NCBI GenBank assembly: GCA_002840055.1
Contig: PGZJ01000004.1
Coordinates: 1 to 64,000 of the forward strand
Length of the DNA: 64,000 bases
Source of the DNA: Gammaproteobacteria bacterium HGW-Gammaproteobacteria-11
GTDB taxonomy: Bacteria; Pseudomonadota; Gammaproteobacteria; Pseudomonadales; Pseudomonadaceae
Direction of reading: 5' to 3'
A program made the translations under genes and the position numbers. Each line of letters begins with the position of its first letter. Position 1 is the first letter of the stretch. This document shows, one piece after another, positions 46,258 to 55,683 of the stretch. The notes under the pieces are model-generated. The model was not told the DNA's origin. It saw only the letters and a list, made by a program, of their open reading frames with translations, and made no database searches.

Positions 46258-46333
46258 GGGTGATTAGCTCAGCTGGGAGAGCATCTGCCTTACAAGCAGA
46301 GGGTCGGCGGTTCGATCCCGTCATCACCCACCA
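46258..46333 (+). tRNA. tRNA-Val (anticodon TAC)
   Basis: A 76-base cloverleaf with acceptor GGGTGAT/ATCACCC, anticodon loop CTTACAA giving TAC, T-arm CGGCGGTTCGATCCCGTC and encoded CCA. tRNA-Asp follows 19 bases on. Confidence 0.97.
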
Positions 46334-46352
46334 CTCGCACTCGTCGTATAGC

Positions 46353-46429
46353 GCAGCGGTAGTTCAGTTGGTTAGAATACCGGCCTGTCACGCCGGGGGT
46401 CGCGGGTTCGAGTCCCGTCCGCTGCGCCA
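46353..46429 (+). tRNA. tRNA-Asp (anticodon GTC)
   Basis: A 77-base cloverleaf with acceptor GCAGCGG/CCGCTGC, anticodon loop CTGTCAC giving GTC, T-arm CGCGGGTTCGAGTCCCG and encoded CCA. A T-run follows (TTTTTT). Confidence 0.96.
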
Positions 46430-46575
46430 TTTTTTCCCCATGCTCTTCGCGATACCCCTTCTTGTTCTTTGCCTGTGTTCACACTTCCATAATTGCCCAG
46501 TAGCCTGAATACCCCAAGCCCTGCTAAGCTCGACGCTTTCCCATGCCCTTTCAGGGTCAGTCTATTGAGGTAAGC

Positions 46576-47274
46576 ATGAAGCGTAATTTTCTGGCAGCCA
46601 GTGTTGCATTAAGTGTTTTAGTTCTTGCCGGTTGTGAAAAAGAGCCTGAGTTGGAAACCCCGGCACAGCATTTTTCCTACGGTGTGGGCATGAATATCGG
46701 TACCAGCATGCGTGAAGATGGTTTGACTGATATTGATGTCCAGGCGCTGGCTCTGGGTCTCCAGGATGCCTTGTCCAATGAGCCTGCGCGCTTGGGCGAG
46801 GAAGAGCTGGCAATCGCTTTTGAAGAACATCAGAAAAATGTTCAGGAGCGTGCTTCGCAGCTGGCCGGTGAAATCCTTGCGGCCAACGAGGCTTACCTGG
46901 AAGAGAATGGCAAGCGTGAGGGTGTGACTACTACCGAGTCCGGCTTGCAGTATGAAGTGCTGAGCAAGGCTGAAGGTGATGGCCCCAGCCCGACAGAAAG
47001 TGATGTAGTGACAGTTCACTACGAAGGCAAGTTGTTGGACGGTACTGTGTTCGACAGTTCAATCAGTCGCAACGAGCCAATCGAATTTCCGGTCGGTGGT
47101 GTCATTCCGGGTTGGGTAGAAGTGCTGCAACTGATGCAGGTGGGTGACAAGTGGAAGGTAACCATTCCAAGTGATCTGGCTTATGGTGTGCGTTCACCCA
47201 GCCCGCTTATTCCGCCGAACTCTGTTCTGGAATTTGAGATCGAGTTGCTGGAAATCGCCAACCTCGGCGAGTAG
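46576..47274 (+). CDS. FKBP-type peptidyl-prolyl isomerase lipoprotein (Mip-like)
   Basis: A 232-residue periplasm-facing isomerase. The ATG giving MKRNFLAASVALSVLVLAGC is preceded by GAGGT; the lipobox cysteine is C20. An N-terminal helical dimerisation domain (about 30-115) is followed by an FKBP domain (about 125-228) with VTVHYEGKLLDGTVFDSS and IPPNSVLEFEIELL. Position between the tRNA pair and prc matches P. aeruginosa (PA3262 as I recall). Confidence 0.94.
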   Translation: MKRNFLAASVALSVLVLAGCEKEPELETPAQHFSYGVGMNIGTSMREDGLTDIDVQALALGLQDALSNEPARLGEEELAIAFEEHQKNVQERASQLAGEILAANEAYLEENGKREGVTTTESGLQYEVLSKAEGDGPSPTESDVVTVHYEGKLLDGTVFDSSISRNEPIEFPVGGVIPGWVEVLQLMQVGDKWKVTIPSDLAYGVRSPSPLIPPNSVLEFEIELLEIANLGE

Positions 47275-47282
47275 TCTGCCAG

Positions 47283-47332
47283 GTAACAGTTCCGGAGCCC
47301 TGAAATAGAGCGTGCAGGCTCCGGAGTGTTAC
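47283..47332 (+). terminator. long hairpin after the FKBP gene
   Basis: TCCGGAGCC (47291-47299) pairs with GGCTCCGGA (47317-47325), and GTAACA at the base pairs with TGTTAC (47327-47332). The loop is 17 bases and no clean U-tract follows. Confidence 0.6.
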
Positions 47333-47500
47333 TGTTATGCACATTTTGCGGTAACACTTCCTCAAGTCTGCTCCTACGCCCCATGAATCCTTCGCTATTA
47401 TCGCAACTGCATGATATTGCTAGCATTTTTTATTTGATCAAAAAGTGCGCAGTTTGAGTCGCAGCGCGTCTTGTAGGGGTTTTGGCTTCTTTCTCAGACC

Positions 47501-47535
47501 TTGCCCACAGAGTTATCCACAGATCTTGTGGGTAA
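47501..47535. repeat. hairpin with DnaA-box loop, copy 2
   Basis: TTGCCCACA (47501-47509) pairs with TGTGGGTAA (47527-47535) with one G-T pair; the loop contains a perfect DnaA box, TTATCCACA (47513-47521). It lies 4 bases after the end of the minus-strand gene that starts at 48274, and its core closely matches 45107-45143. Confidence 0.7.
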
Positions 47536-47539
47536 CTGT

Positions 47540-48274
47540 TCAATCGAACAGGCTCACCAGTTCGTTGATTTCGCCTTCTTCCTGGAGCCTATTGATAACA
47601 TCCCTCAACTGCTCTGCTCTGGCTTGTTCCTGGATGCCAATGACGCAGCTCAAGGCCATTTCCTCAAGGCTCCACTGACTGACTCGCAGGCCTTCCAGGC
47701 GATGTTGTCGGATCAAGTGGCTGACAGCCCGTCTCAGATCAACGGATGCGTGCAGACGGCCGCGTTGCAGCATTCTCAGACGGGTTTCTATATCCCGGAC
47801 ATCCAGTCGTTGAACCAGTCCCTTGTCAAAGGCCTCGGTCAAGGCCGGTGCATAGTGATAACCGAGAGAGGTCCCGACTATCTTGCCATGCAGTGCGCTG
47901 ACGCTGTGCGGAGCAGGTTCGCCCTCAGGTACCACCAGAACGTCAGCGTCATGGTAGAGCACGTTCGTCCACAGCAGGTGTTCTGCCCGTGCATGCCAGT
48001 CTGGTTGAGTGTTACAGATCAGGTCGATACGGCCGGTTTCCAGGGCCTCATCAATACGCGCATTGGGCGTATCGACAAACTGCAGCTGCCACCCCAGTTC
48101 CTGCGCAACACGTTCACCAATGGCACGGGTCAGGCTGTTTCCCAGTTGACCATCACGGGTAACCACATAGGGCGGTGGATCAGTTGGAGAAAAACCCCAG
48201 TTCAGAGAAGCCGCATGAAGAGCTTCAACCGGAAGTAATGCCCAGATGCTGATGGAAACAAGAAAGTACTTCAC
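47540..48274 (-). CDS. Orphan periplasmic solute-binding protein (family 3)
   Basis: A 244-residue exported protein with a signal peptide ending near HAAS and the bilobed fold of amino-acid type binding proteins (LNWGFSPTDPPPYVVTRDGQ, RIDLICNTQPDWHARAEHLL). No permease or ATPase genes are adjacent, so ligand and partner are unknown. It could serve a transporter encoded elsewhere or act as a sensor. Confidence 0.82.
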   Translation of the reverse strand: MKYFLVSISIWALLPVEALHAASLNWGFSPTDPPPYVVTRDGQLGNSLTRAIGERVAQELGWQLQFVDTPNARIDEALETGRIDLICNTQPDWHARAEHLLWTNVLYHDADVLVVPEGEPAPHSVSALHGKIVGTSLGYHYAPALTEAFDKGLVQRLDVRDIETRLRMLQRGRLHASVDLRRAVSHLIRQHRLEGLRVSQWSLEEMALSCVIGIQEQARAEQLRDVINRLQEEGEINELVSLFD

Positions 48275-48389
48275 CCTGACCCCGAGATAGGCTGCCTGCC
48301 ATCAAGCATAGCTGAAGATCGTTCTGGTTAGTCAGGGTTGGAGAACAATAATATCGGTGAGCGAGTCGGCGAGCCTGAAGAGGGGGGCA

Positions 48390-48414
48390 GGCGGTGCAGA
48401 TCATCTGCACCGCC
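48390..48414 (-). terminator. 12-bp hairpin after prc
   Basis: GGCGGTGCAGAT and ATCTGCACCGCC form a perfect 12-bp stem with a one-base nominal loop, 8 bases beyond the prc stop on the minus strand. No U-tract follows. Confidence 0.6.
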
Positions 48415-48422
48415 GGTACGGC

Positions 48423-50528
48423 TTAACTGGCTTTTGCTACCTGTTGTTTCAGCTCCAGCAGGTCAATGAGGATTTGACCGGTTTCACTCAGGAAGGGATC
48501 GTCCTGTGCCGCTTCATCGTTTTCGGGCGGCATCATGGAGGATTCAGCCATGACATCCTCCTCTGTCTTCAGTTCGCTCAGTAGAGGCTCCCCACGCGCT
48601 TGCAGACGACGGTTTTCGAGTGCCAGCAAGTCACGTTCAAAGGCCTGTTGCTGTTCGCGGCGCGTTTCTTCATTCAACGGCAGGTATGTGCGCTCCTCCA
48701 TGCTGCGATTAAGTTCAAGCCGCGCCAGGGTATAGGAGAAGTCAGGGTCATTTGCAGCACGTTGTTGATGACGCTCGCCAAGCAGGGTCATGAAGGGCGC
48801 AAGCTGCCTATCGACACGGTAATCAGCCGGTGCGATGGTATCCCAGGGAAGCGCGCCGGGTAGACTGCTCTCGCCAATCTTGCTGGTCTCAAGTAGAGAG
48901 GGGTAAAGAATGTCCGGTACCACGCCACGATGCTGGGTGCTTTGTCCGGATACGCGATAAAACTTGGCCAGGGTCAGCTTCAGTTCGCCATGATTGAGCG
49001 GCTGAATCGATTGCACTGTGCCTTTGCCAAAGGTCGGCTCGCCGATAACGATAGCGCGACCATAGTCCTGCATGGCGCCGGCAAAGATTTCCGAGGCCGA
49101 GGCAGACAGGCGGTTGACCAGGACGGCCATTGGCCCGCCATAGACAATACCGGGATCAGTGTCATCCAGAACCTGGATCTCGCCCTGGGTATCGCGTACC
49201 TGCACGGTTGGGCCGCGGTCAATAAACAAGCCGGTCAGTTCGGTTGCTTCCTGCAATGACCCGCCTCCATTGTCACGCAGATCAAGGACAATACCGTCCA
49301 CACCGTCGGCCGTTAGCTCGCTGAGCAGTCGGCGTACGTCACGGGTTGTACTGCGGTAGTCCTTGTCGCCGCGGCGTTGGGCTCTGAAGTCGATGTAGAA
49401 ACCCGGCACGTGAATAACGCCAATTCGCTGCAGCTGGTCGCCCTCGCCGTATTCTAGAACCGAGGATTGTGCAGCTTGATCTTCGAGTTTGATTGACTCA
49501 CGTACCAGCAGCACTTCACGGCTGCTCAGGTCGGTGGCAGGGTTGCTGGCCGGTATGACTTCCAGGCGCACACTGGAGCCTTTCGGACCGCGGATCAGCT
49601 TGACCACTTCATCCAGACGCCAGCCCACCACATCGACCATGTCGGTATCGCCCTGGGCAACACCAATGATACGGTCAGCAGGTGCCAATTGCTGGCTGTT
49701 AGCGGCAGGCCCGGCAGGGACAAGACGAACAATCTTGGTATATTCGTTATCGCTTTGCAGCACAGCACCTATGCCTTCCAGCGACAGACTCATGTTGATA
49801 TCGAAGTTCTCGGCATTCTCAGGTGACATGTACTGCGTATGCGGGTCATAGCTTTGCGCGAAGGCGTTGAGATAGTTCTGAAAGATGTCCTCGCCACGGG
49901 TCTGACTGAGGCGCAGAGCCTGGCCGTCATAACGGCGAGTCAGGGTTTGTTTGATCGTGTCCATATCCCGACCGGCCAGTTTCAGACGCAGAATTTCATC
50001 CTTGATCTGTTGCCGCCAGAGGCTGGTAAGCTCGGCTTCGTCTGCTACCCATTGCGCTTTCTCACGGTCAACCATGATGCTCTGGTCAGAGGTGAAATCC
50101 ATGCCTTCGAGCTCGTTATCGAGTAGATTGCGGGCAAAGTCGACGCGTTGCTGCAAGCGTTCCAGCTGACGCTTGTGCAGGGCAAATCCAAGGCTCAGAT
50201 CACCCGCCAGCAGATGATCGTCGAGGCGATACCTGAAGGGCTCAAAGGCCTGCAGATCTTCGCTGGTAAACAAGCTGCGCTGCGGATCCAGTTGCCCCAG
50301 ATAATTATCGAACATGGCCCCGGATAGCGTGTCATCCAGTGAAATCCGGTTGTAGTGATGTCGCCGCAACAGCTCAATCGTGTTCAAGCTGGCAATCACC
50401 TGGTCACGGGTGGGTTGCAGGCTATCCAGATCCAACGGCGCCGGGCTGTCGGCGGCAAAGGCATTGCCACCAATAGCCACAAGGGCAGCCAAGCAGGTCT
50501 GTCGCAGAAGATTGTAGCGTTTCATCAA
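48423..50528 (-). CDS. prc: Tail-specific carboxy-terminal protease Prc
   Basis: Prc (701 residues) is a periplasmic S41 protease that trims or degrades envelope proteins. A signal peptide (ending NAFAAD) is followed by a large N-domain, a PDZ domain (about 230-320, with GIGAVLQSD), the catalytic core with SASEIF (serine) and GKGTVQ (lysine), and a C-terminal domain of about 150 residues. Length and architecture are normal for the Prc/Tsp group. Confidence 0.96.
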   Translation of the reverse strand: MMKRYNLLRQTCLAALVAIGGNAFAADSPAPLDLDSLQPTRDQVIASLNTIELLRRHHYNRISLDDTLSGAMFDNYLGQLDPQRSLFTSEDLQAFEPFRYRLDDHLLAGDLSLGFALHKRQLERLQQRVDFARNLLDNELEGMDFTSDQSIMVDREKAQWVADEAELTSLWRQQIKDEILRLKLAGRDMDTIKQTLTRRYDGQALRLSQTRGEDIFQNYLNAFAQSYDPHTQYMSPENAENFDINMSLSLEGIGAVLQSDNEYTKIVRLVPAGPAANSQQLAPADRIIGVAQGDTDMVDVVGWRLDEVVKLIRGPKGSSVRLEVIPASNPATDLSSREVLLVRESIKLEDQAAQSSVLEYGEGDQLQRIGVIHVPGFYIDFRAQRRGDKDYRSTTRDVRRLLSELTADGVDGIVLDLRDNGGGSLQEATELTGLFIDRGPTVQVRDTQGEIQVLDDTDPGIVYGGPMAVLVNRLSASASEIFAGAMQDYGRAIVIGEPTFGKGTVQSIQPLNHGELKLTLAKFYRVSGQSTQHRGVVPDILYPSLLETSKIGESSLPGALPWDTIAPADYRVDRQLAPFMTLLGERHQQRAANDPDFSYTLARLELNRSMEERTYLPLNEETRREQQQAFERDLLALENRRLQARGEPLLSELKTEEDVMAESSMMPPENDEAAQDDPFLSETGQILIDLLELKQQVAKAS

Positions 50529-50631
50529 GGTAGCGTTCCGGAAAGGCTGAGGATTTCACTTGCTAGTTTAGGCGCAATACGGGAGCCTGAGTTCCCCTAT
50601 TGATTAACTGATATTTCACTATGGAGGCACT

Positions 50632-51582
50632 GTGAGAGGAATGCAAGCCGAGGGCGGCGCCCTGCAATGGCGTGAACAGCCCGCAGTAGAGCTGGCAGAC
50701 GGGCAGGTAAGAGTGGCAATCAAAGCGGCTGGCCTGAACAGAGCAGATCTATTGCAGAAAGCCGGTATGTACCCACCCCCGCCGGGTGTAACCCAGGTGT
50801 TGGGCCTGGAGTGTGCTGGAGAGGTAATCGAGACCGCCGGACAAACTCGCTGGAAAGTCGGTGATCGGGTCTGTGCCTTGCTGGCGGGTGGCGGTATGGC
50901 TGAAGAAATTGTGGTCGATGCAGGACATCTGCTGCCGGTCCCGGCCGAGTTGAGCTGGGCAGATGCCGCCGCCATCCCTGAAGTCTTCAGTACCGCCTGG
51001 TTGAATATTTTTGAACTGGGTGCCGCCAAAGCGGGTGAGAAGGTGCTGATTCATGCTGGCGCCAGCGGTGTTGGTACAGCAGCCATTCAACTGTGCAAGG
51101 TTATGGGTAACCCCTGCTGGGTGACCCTGAGCAGCGATGACAAGCTCGCTGCTTGCGTTGCCTTGGGCGCCGAGGGTGGGGTGCTGAGGCAGCATGGCAT
51201 CAAGACCCTGATGCCCAACGGTCCCTTTGACGTGGTTCTGGATCCGGTAGGGGCGACCTACGCTCAGGATCATCTGGACCTGATCGGTCTGGATGGGCGC
51301 TGGGTGTTGATCGGTCTGATGGGTGGCCGCGAGGCACATCTGGATCTGGCCAAGCTGCTGGTCAAGCGCATTCAGTTGACCGGCTCCACCTTGCGTACCC
51401 GCAGTGCCGAGTTCAAAGCCGACTTGCTGGCACGTATGGAAGCCAAACTCTGGCCACACTTTGCCTCAGGTGCGCTGAAGCCACTGGTGGCCAGAACCTA
51501 TGGTTTTGATCAGGCGGAAGAGGCCTTTGCCGAACTGGCACGAGACCAGATCGTCGGCAAGATCGTCCTGCTGCGCGATTAA
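50632..51582 (+). CDS. NAD(P)H quinone oxidoreductase (zinc-less MDR family)
   Basis: A 316-residue medium-chain dehydrogenase/reductase of the PIG3/QOR type. The GTG start follows GGAGG by 4 bases. The N-domain (GLNRADLLQKAGMYPPPPG) lacks structural zinc cysteines, and the NADP-binding Rossmann motif is HAGASGVGTAAIQL (about 140-153). It would reduce quinones or enones in the cytoplasm. It is divergent from prc. Confidence 0.9.
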   Translation: MRGMQAEGGALQWREQPAVELADGQVRVAIKAAGLNRADLLQKAGMYPPPPGVTQVLGLECAGEVIETAGQTRWKVGDRVCALLAGGGMAEEIVVDAGHLLPVPAELSWADAAAIPEVFSTAWLNIFELGAAKAGEKVLIHAGASGVGTAAIQLCKVMGNPCWVTLSSDDKLAACVALGAEGGVLRQHGIKTLMPNGPFDVVLDPVGATYAQDHLDLIGLDGRWVLIGLMGGREAHLDLAKLLVKRIQLTGSTLRTRSAEFKADLLARMEAKLWPHFASGALKPLVARTYGFDQAEEAFAELARDQIVGKIVLLRD

Positions 51583-51622
51583 GGTCGTCTGAAGGTGTCG
51601 GCTGCAGGCCGGCACCCTCAGC

Positions 51623-52912
51623 TCAAATCAGACTGGCGCTGTCATAGAAGCCGGTCAATACCCGCACCAGGTAGTCGATATCGCGACTGCCCGCCATTTC
51701 TCGAATGGAGTGCATGGCAAAGGTCGGTGCACCCACATCCACAGTGCGTACCCCCAGACGACTGGCGGTAATCGGGCCAATGGTGCTGCCACAGCCCATG
51801 TCGCTGCGCACTACAAAACTCTGGACCGGCACAGCCTGTTGCAGACACAGCTGGCGGAACAAGGCGGCGGTCTCACTGTTGGTGGCATAGCGCTGATTGC
51901 TGTTGATCTTGATCACCGGGCCGGCATTCAGCTGGGGACCATGATTGGCATCGTGCTTGTCGGCATAATTGGGATGCACGGCATGGGCATTATCGGCTGA
52001 TACCAGCACGGAATGCTGAATGCCGCGCAACCGCTTGTCCGAATCGGGTATTAGGCGTTGTAGCACATGCTCGAGGAAGGGACCATCTGCGCCACAGGCG
52101 GAGCTGGAGCCAATCTCTTCGTGGTCAGTACACACTAGTACGCAGGCCTGCTGTCCGTCGCTGTTGAGCAAGGCCTGCATGCCGCAGAAGCAGGACAGCA
52201 GGTTATCCAGCCGGGCAGCACTGAAAAAATCCCCTTCCAGGCCAATGATGGCGGGCGGCTGGGTATCGTAGAAACTCAGCTCATAGTCCAGCACCAGGTC
52301 CACGTCGGCATCCGGATAGTCGCGATGCAGTTGTTCCGCCAGCAGCTCGCGGAGCTGACGGGGCGACGTCAGACTGTGTGCCAGCACCGGTGGCAGATGG
52401 CTTTGGGCATTGATCGAAATGCCGTCATTGACGCCGCGATTAAGGTGGATGGCCAGGCTTGGAATGCTGGCAATGGCGCGTTTGAAATCAATCAGACGGC
52501 TCTGTAGCTGCCCCTGTCGATTGCGGTAGGTAACCCGGCCGGCCAGCGACAGATCACGATCGAACCAGGGCGCCAGCAGTGCGCCGCCATAGACTTCGAC
52601 GCCCAGTTGCCAGAGGCCCTGTTGCTCCAGCTCAGGCTGCGGTTTGACCTTGAGACAAGGGCTGTCGGTATGCGCGCCGACCAGCCTCAGACCCTGCTCA
52701 AGGGGCCTGGTGCCCAGGCTGAAAGCGATAAGCGAGGAGTCATTGCGGGTAACCAGATAGTTGCCGCCCGCCTTCAGGTGCCATTCATTGCGCTCATCGA
52801 GTTGTTCATAGCCAGCGTCCTTGAGCCGTTCAACCAGGGTCCGTGTGGCATGGAACGGAGTTGGTGAGGCTTGAATGAAATCAGCCAGTTGCTGTGTCAG
52901 GGACGTGCTCAT
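51623..52912 (-). CDS. apeB: M18 family aminopeptidase
   Basis: A 429-residue cytoplasmic metallo-aminopeptidase of the M18 (aspartyl aminopeptidase) family. The start [20 protein letters not shown] follows AAGGAG; the frame continues open upstream without family sequence. Metal-site motifs are visible: [10 protein letters not shown], a central CTDHEEIGS and a C-terminal [11 protein letters not shown] with a late histidine ([12 protein letters not shown]). It lies upstream of rluA on the other side of a 26-base gap in the same orientation. Confidence 0.93.
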   Translation of the reverse strand: MSTSLTQQLADFIQASPTPFHATRTLVERLKDAGYEQLDERNEWHLKAGGNYLVTRNDSSLIAFSLGTRPLEQGLRLVGAHTDSPCLKVKPQPELEQQGLWQLGVEVYGGALLAPWFDRDLSLAGRVTYRNRQGQLQSRLIDFKRAIASIPSLAIHLNRGVNDGISINAQSHLPPVLAHSLTSPRQLRELLAEQLHRDYPDADVDLVLDYELSFYDTQPPAIIGLEGDFFSAARLDNLLSCFCGMQALLNSDGQQACVLVCTDHEEIGSSSACGADGPFLEHVLQRLIPDSDKRLRGIQHSVLVSADNAHAVHPNYADKHDANHGPQLNAGPVIKINSNQRYATNSETAALFRQLCLQQAVPVQSFVVRSDMGCGSTIGPITASRLGVRTVDVGAPTFAMHSIREMAGSRDIDYLVRVLTGFYDSASLI

Positions 52913-52938
52913 GCAGTACTCCTTGGGTGCCGTCCAGC

Positions 52939-53574
52939 CTAAAAGGGGGCCGGGCTGACAAAGTTCATGGGTTCGCCGCTGCGCGGGTGCTGGATGCCCA
53001 GGCTCGCTGCGTGCAGCGCCAGGCGGGGACAAGCCGCCAGCGCTTGCGGATTGGCATACAGCTGGTCACCGAGTAGTGGATGCCCGATGGCCAGCATGTG
53101 CACACGCAGCTGGTGGGAGCGCCCGGTTATCGGCGTCAGTTCAACGCGGCAATAGTCATCCTTGCGTTCAAGAATACGCCAAAAGGTCTGTGCCCGTTTA
53201 CCCAGTTCATGGTCGACCACATGCCGGGGCTTGGTGGGTGGATCATAGCGCAGGGGCAGATCGATCTGCCCTGAGTCGGCATCCGGCTGACCCCAGCACA
53301 GGGCAATGTAGATTTTCCGTGTTTCACGATCGTGAAACTGGCGCGAGAGCTCTCTGTGACTGTCGGCGTTGCGACCCAGTACCAGCAGACCTGAGGTTTC
53401 CCAGTCGAGGCGGTGGACAATCCGTGCTTCCGGGTAGCCATTGTCCTGCAGGCGGGTGATCAGGCAGTCCTTGTTATCCTCGGCGCGGCCCGGGACCGAG
53501 AGCAGCATGGAGGGTTTGTCGACGATCAGGAAGTCCGGATCTTCATGCAGAATTCCGATGGAACTGAGGGGCAT
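52939..53574 (-). CDS. rluA: Dual-specificity pseudouridine synthase RluA
   Basis: RluA (211 residues) modifies 23S rRNA and some tRNAs in the anticodon arm. The catalytic aspartate is D57 in [14 protein letters not shown]; the [12 protein letters not shown] motif is present near 152-163. The protein lacks an S4 domain, as expected for RluA. The min genes lie upstream on the same strand. Confidence 0.93.
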   Translation of the reverse strand: MPLSSIGILHEDPDFLIVDKPSMLLSVPGRAEDNKDCLITRLQDNGYPEARIVHRLDWETSGLLVLGRNADSHRELSRQFHDRETRKIYIALCWGQPDADSGQIDLPLRYDPPTKPRHVVDHELGKRAQTFWRILERKDDYCRVELTPITGRSHQLRVHMLAIGHPLLGDQLYANPQALAACPRLALHAASLGIQHPRSGEPMNFVSPAPF

Positions 53575-53613
53575 GCGCGTACCAGGGCGCCCGTTCGGGC
53601 GCCGTTATCGGGG

Positions 53614-53874
53614 TCAGGGGCGTTCAGGCAAGGTAATGTTCAGCTCGAGGATGGAGCAATCGTCCTGATTGTCCAGGGCAACATGCACCTGATCCCGGTC
53701 GATCTTCACATACTTGCTGATGACATCGATGATTTCCTGCTGAAGCTGCGGCAGATAATCCGGCTGTGAGCGCTGGCCACGTTCGTGGGCGACGATGATC
53801 TGCAGCCGCTCCTTGGCCATAGAGGCGCTGGATTGGGGCTTTTTGCGGTCACGGAAATAATCAAAGAGACTCAT
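53614..53874 (-). CDS. minE: Cell-division topological specificity factor MinE
   Basis: MinE (86 residues) drives MinD oscillation. An N-terminal membrane-binding segment ([12 protein letters not shown]) and MinD-contacting helix ([14 protein letters not shown]) precede the dimerisation domain. Its ATG overlaps the minD stop by one base. Confidence 0.96.
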   Translation of the reverse strand: MSLFDYFRDRKKPQSSASMAKERLQIIVAHERGQRSQPDYLPQLQQEIIDVISKYVKIDRDQVHVALDNQDDCSILELNITLPERP

Positions 53875-54683
53875 TAGCGACTCCCGAACAGGCGTTGCAG
53901 CAGGCCTTTTTTCTGGGCTTCGAGGAAGCGGTGCGGGCGTTCTTCGCCGAGCAGGCGGTCAACCGCATCACTGTAGGCCTGGCCAGCATCACTGGTGTCA
54001 TCCATGATCACCGGTACACCCTGGTTGGAGGCCTTGAGTACCGCCTGGGATTCAGGAATCACACCGAGCAGAGGGATGGAGAGAATGTCCTCGACATCAC
54101 TGACCGAGAGCATTTCGCCATTTTCCACGCGTTCGGGATTGTACCGGGTCAGCAGCAGGTGTTCCTTGATCTTCTCGCCCTGTTCGGCACGTTTGGACTT
54201 GCTGGCCAGCAGGCCGAGCATGCGGTCGGAGTCGCGTACCGAGGAGACTTCCGGGTTGGTTACAACCACCGCTTCATCAGCGAAATACATCGCCAGATGC
54301 GCACCCTTTTCGATACCGGCCGGGGAATCGCAGACGATAAAGTCGAAACTTTCCTTCAGCTCATCCAGTACCCGACCAACGCCTTCCTCGGTCAGGGCAT
54401 CCTTGTCGCGGGTTTGCGAGGCCGGCAGGATAAACAGCTTGTCGCAGCGCTTGTCCTTGATCAGGGTCTGGTTCAGGTTGGAATCGCCGTTGATCAGATT
54501 GACGAAGTCGTAGACCACGCGCCGTTCGCAACCCATGATCAGGTCAAGATTGCGCAGACCGACGTCAAAATCGACGATGACGGTCTTGAAGCCGCGCAGG
54601 GCGAGTCCGGTGCCGATGGCGGCGCTGGTGGTGGTTTTGCCAACGCCGCCTTTGCCTGAGGTTACGACTATGATCTTAGCCAA
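53874..54683 (-). CDS. minD: Septum-site ATPase MinD
   Basis: MinD (269 residues) is a deviant Walker A ATPase ([11 protein letters not shown], about 11-21) that recruits MinC to the membrane through a C-terminal amphipathic helix ([11 protein letters not shown]). It is between minC (148 bases upstream) and minE. Confidence 0.97.
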   Translation of the reverse strand: MAKIIVVTSGKGGVGKTTTSAAIGTGLALRGFKTVIVDFDVGLRNLDLIMGCERRVVYDFVNLINGDSNLNQTLIKDKRCDKLFILPASQTRDKDALTEEGVGRVLDELKESFDFIVCDSPAGIEKGAHLAMYFADEAVVVTNPEVSSVRDSDRMLGLLASKSKRAEQGEKIKEHLLLTRYNPERVENGEMLSVSDVEDILSIPLLGVIPESQAVLKASNQGVPVIMDDTSDAGQAYSDAVDRLLGEERPHRFLEAQKKGLLQRLFGSR

Positions 54684-54831
54684 AATGACCTTCCTGTCCG
54701 GTAGTGTGAAATCGGGTTGATATGTTCAAGGCATGGCTGGCTTGCAGTCAGACCATGGGGATGCTCGCAAGCCAGTGAAATGGCGCAAGGCTACTGCCGC
54801 TGGGCATCCTGTGATGGTTGCACAGTATCTG

Positions 54832-55572
54832 TCATAGGGGCGCTATCTTCAAGCTGTCACCTTCCAGGCTGACATGGGCGGCCTGCTTCCAGCACTGCTT
54901 GCGCAGGTCCTCAGCGACCTTGTACTGCCCTGCGATGGATACCAGCTCGGCTTCCAATGACTGGCAGAAGATCCGCGCGTCGGTATTGCCACGCACGCCG
55001 GCCAGGGCCCGGCCGCGCAGTGGCCCGTATACATGGATGTTGCCATCCGCCAACAGTTCCGAGCCGGCACTGACCGGCGCCAGCACCACCAGATCACCGC
55101 CTGGCGCGTAGACCTGCTGGCCGGAGCGAATGGGCTGGGTAATGATGCGGGCTGGCCCGCTGCTGGCGGGCAGCTCGGCAGCTTTGGCTTCTACCGGAGC
55201 TTCAGTTGGGCTTTCCAACGGTTTTTCCCGGCCCCGGGCAGGGGGCATCAGTACCAGGTTGCTCTGCTGGGCCAGTGGTCTGAAGTTTTCATTGCCACGC
55301 AGGGCTACCGGCTGCAGGCCACGGTTGCGGCAAATCTGCAGCAGGCCGGCCAGGGTGCTGATGTTCATATGCGCGTCGAGCTTTTCCAGACTGATTACCA
55401 GGGGGGTATCGTTGAAAAAATTCGGCGCCTGCTCGACCTTCTCCGACAGCTGTTTGGCGAAGCGGCCGGCATCCAGGCGCAGTACTTCAATCACCGTAAC
55501 CGTGAGCATGCCACCCTTGAGTTGGAATACCGGATCATTGTCGAGGAGGTCAGGCGTTTGGTCAGCAGTCAT
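54832..55572 (-). CDS. minC: Septum-site inhibitor MinC
   Basis: MinC (246 residues) blocks FtsZ assembly away from midcell. The ATG giving MTADQTPDLLDNDPVFQLKG is chosen by family length; an earlier ATG would add 11 residues. The N-domain (about 12-110) and C-terminal beta-helix (about 145-246, with GGDLVVLAPVSAGSELLADG) are complete. It is divergent from the lipid A gene. Confidence 0.95.
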   Translation of the reverse strand: MTADQTPDLLDNDPVFQLKGGMLTVTVIEVLRLDAGRFAKQLSEKVEQAPNFFNDTPLVISLEKLDAHMNISTLAGLLQICRNRGLQPVALRGNENFRPLAQQSNLVLMPPARGREKPLESPTEAPVEAKAAELPASSGPARIITQPIRSGQQVYAPGGDLVVLAPVSAGSELLADGNIHVYGPLRGRALAGVRGNTDARIFCQSLEAELVSIAGQYKVAEDLRKQCWKQAAHVSLEGDSLKIAPL

Positions 55573-55683
55573 GTCATGTCCACAGGGCTGGTTTAATGCG
55601 CACACTTATATAGATTGCCCGCGCGGATCGCAAGCATTGCGCAGCTTGGGTAGAATGCAGTTTTTCCCGCTATGGTCACAGGT

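Noticed and set aside
53895..54659. Plus-strand open frame of 254 codons
   Set aside because: Antisense to minD; a shadow of its codon bias.
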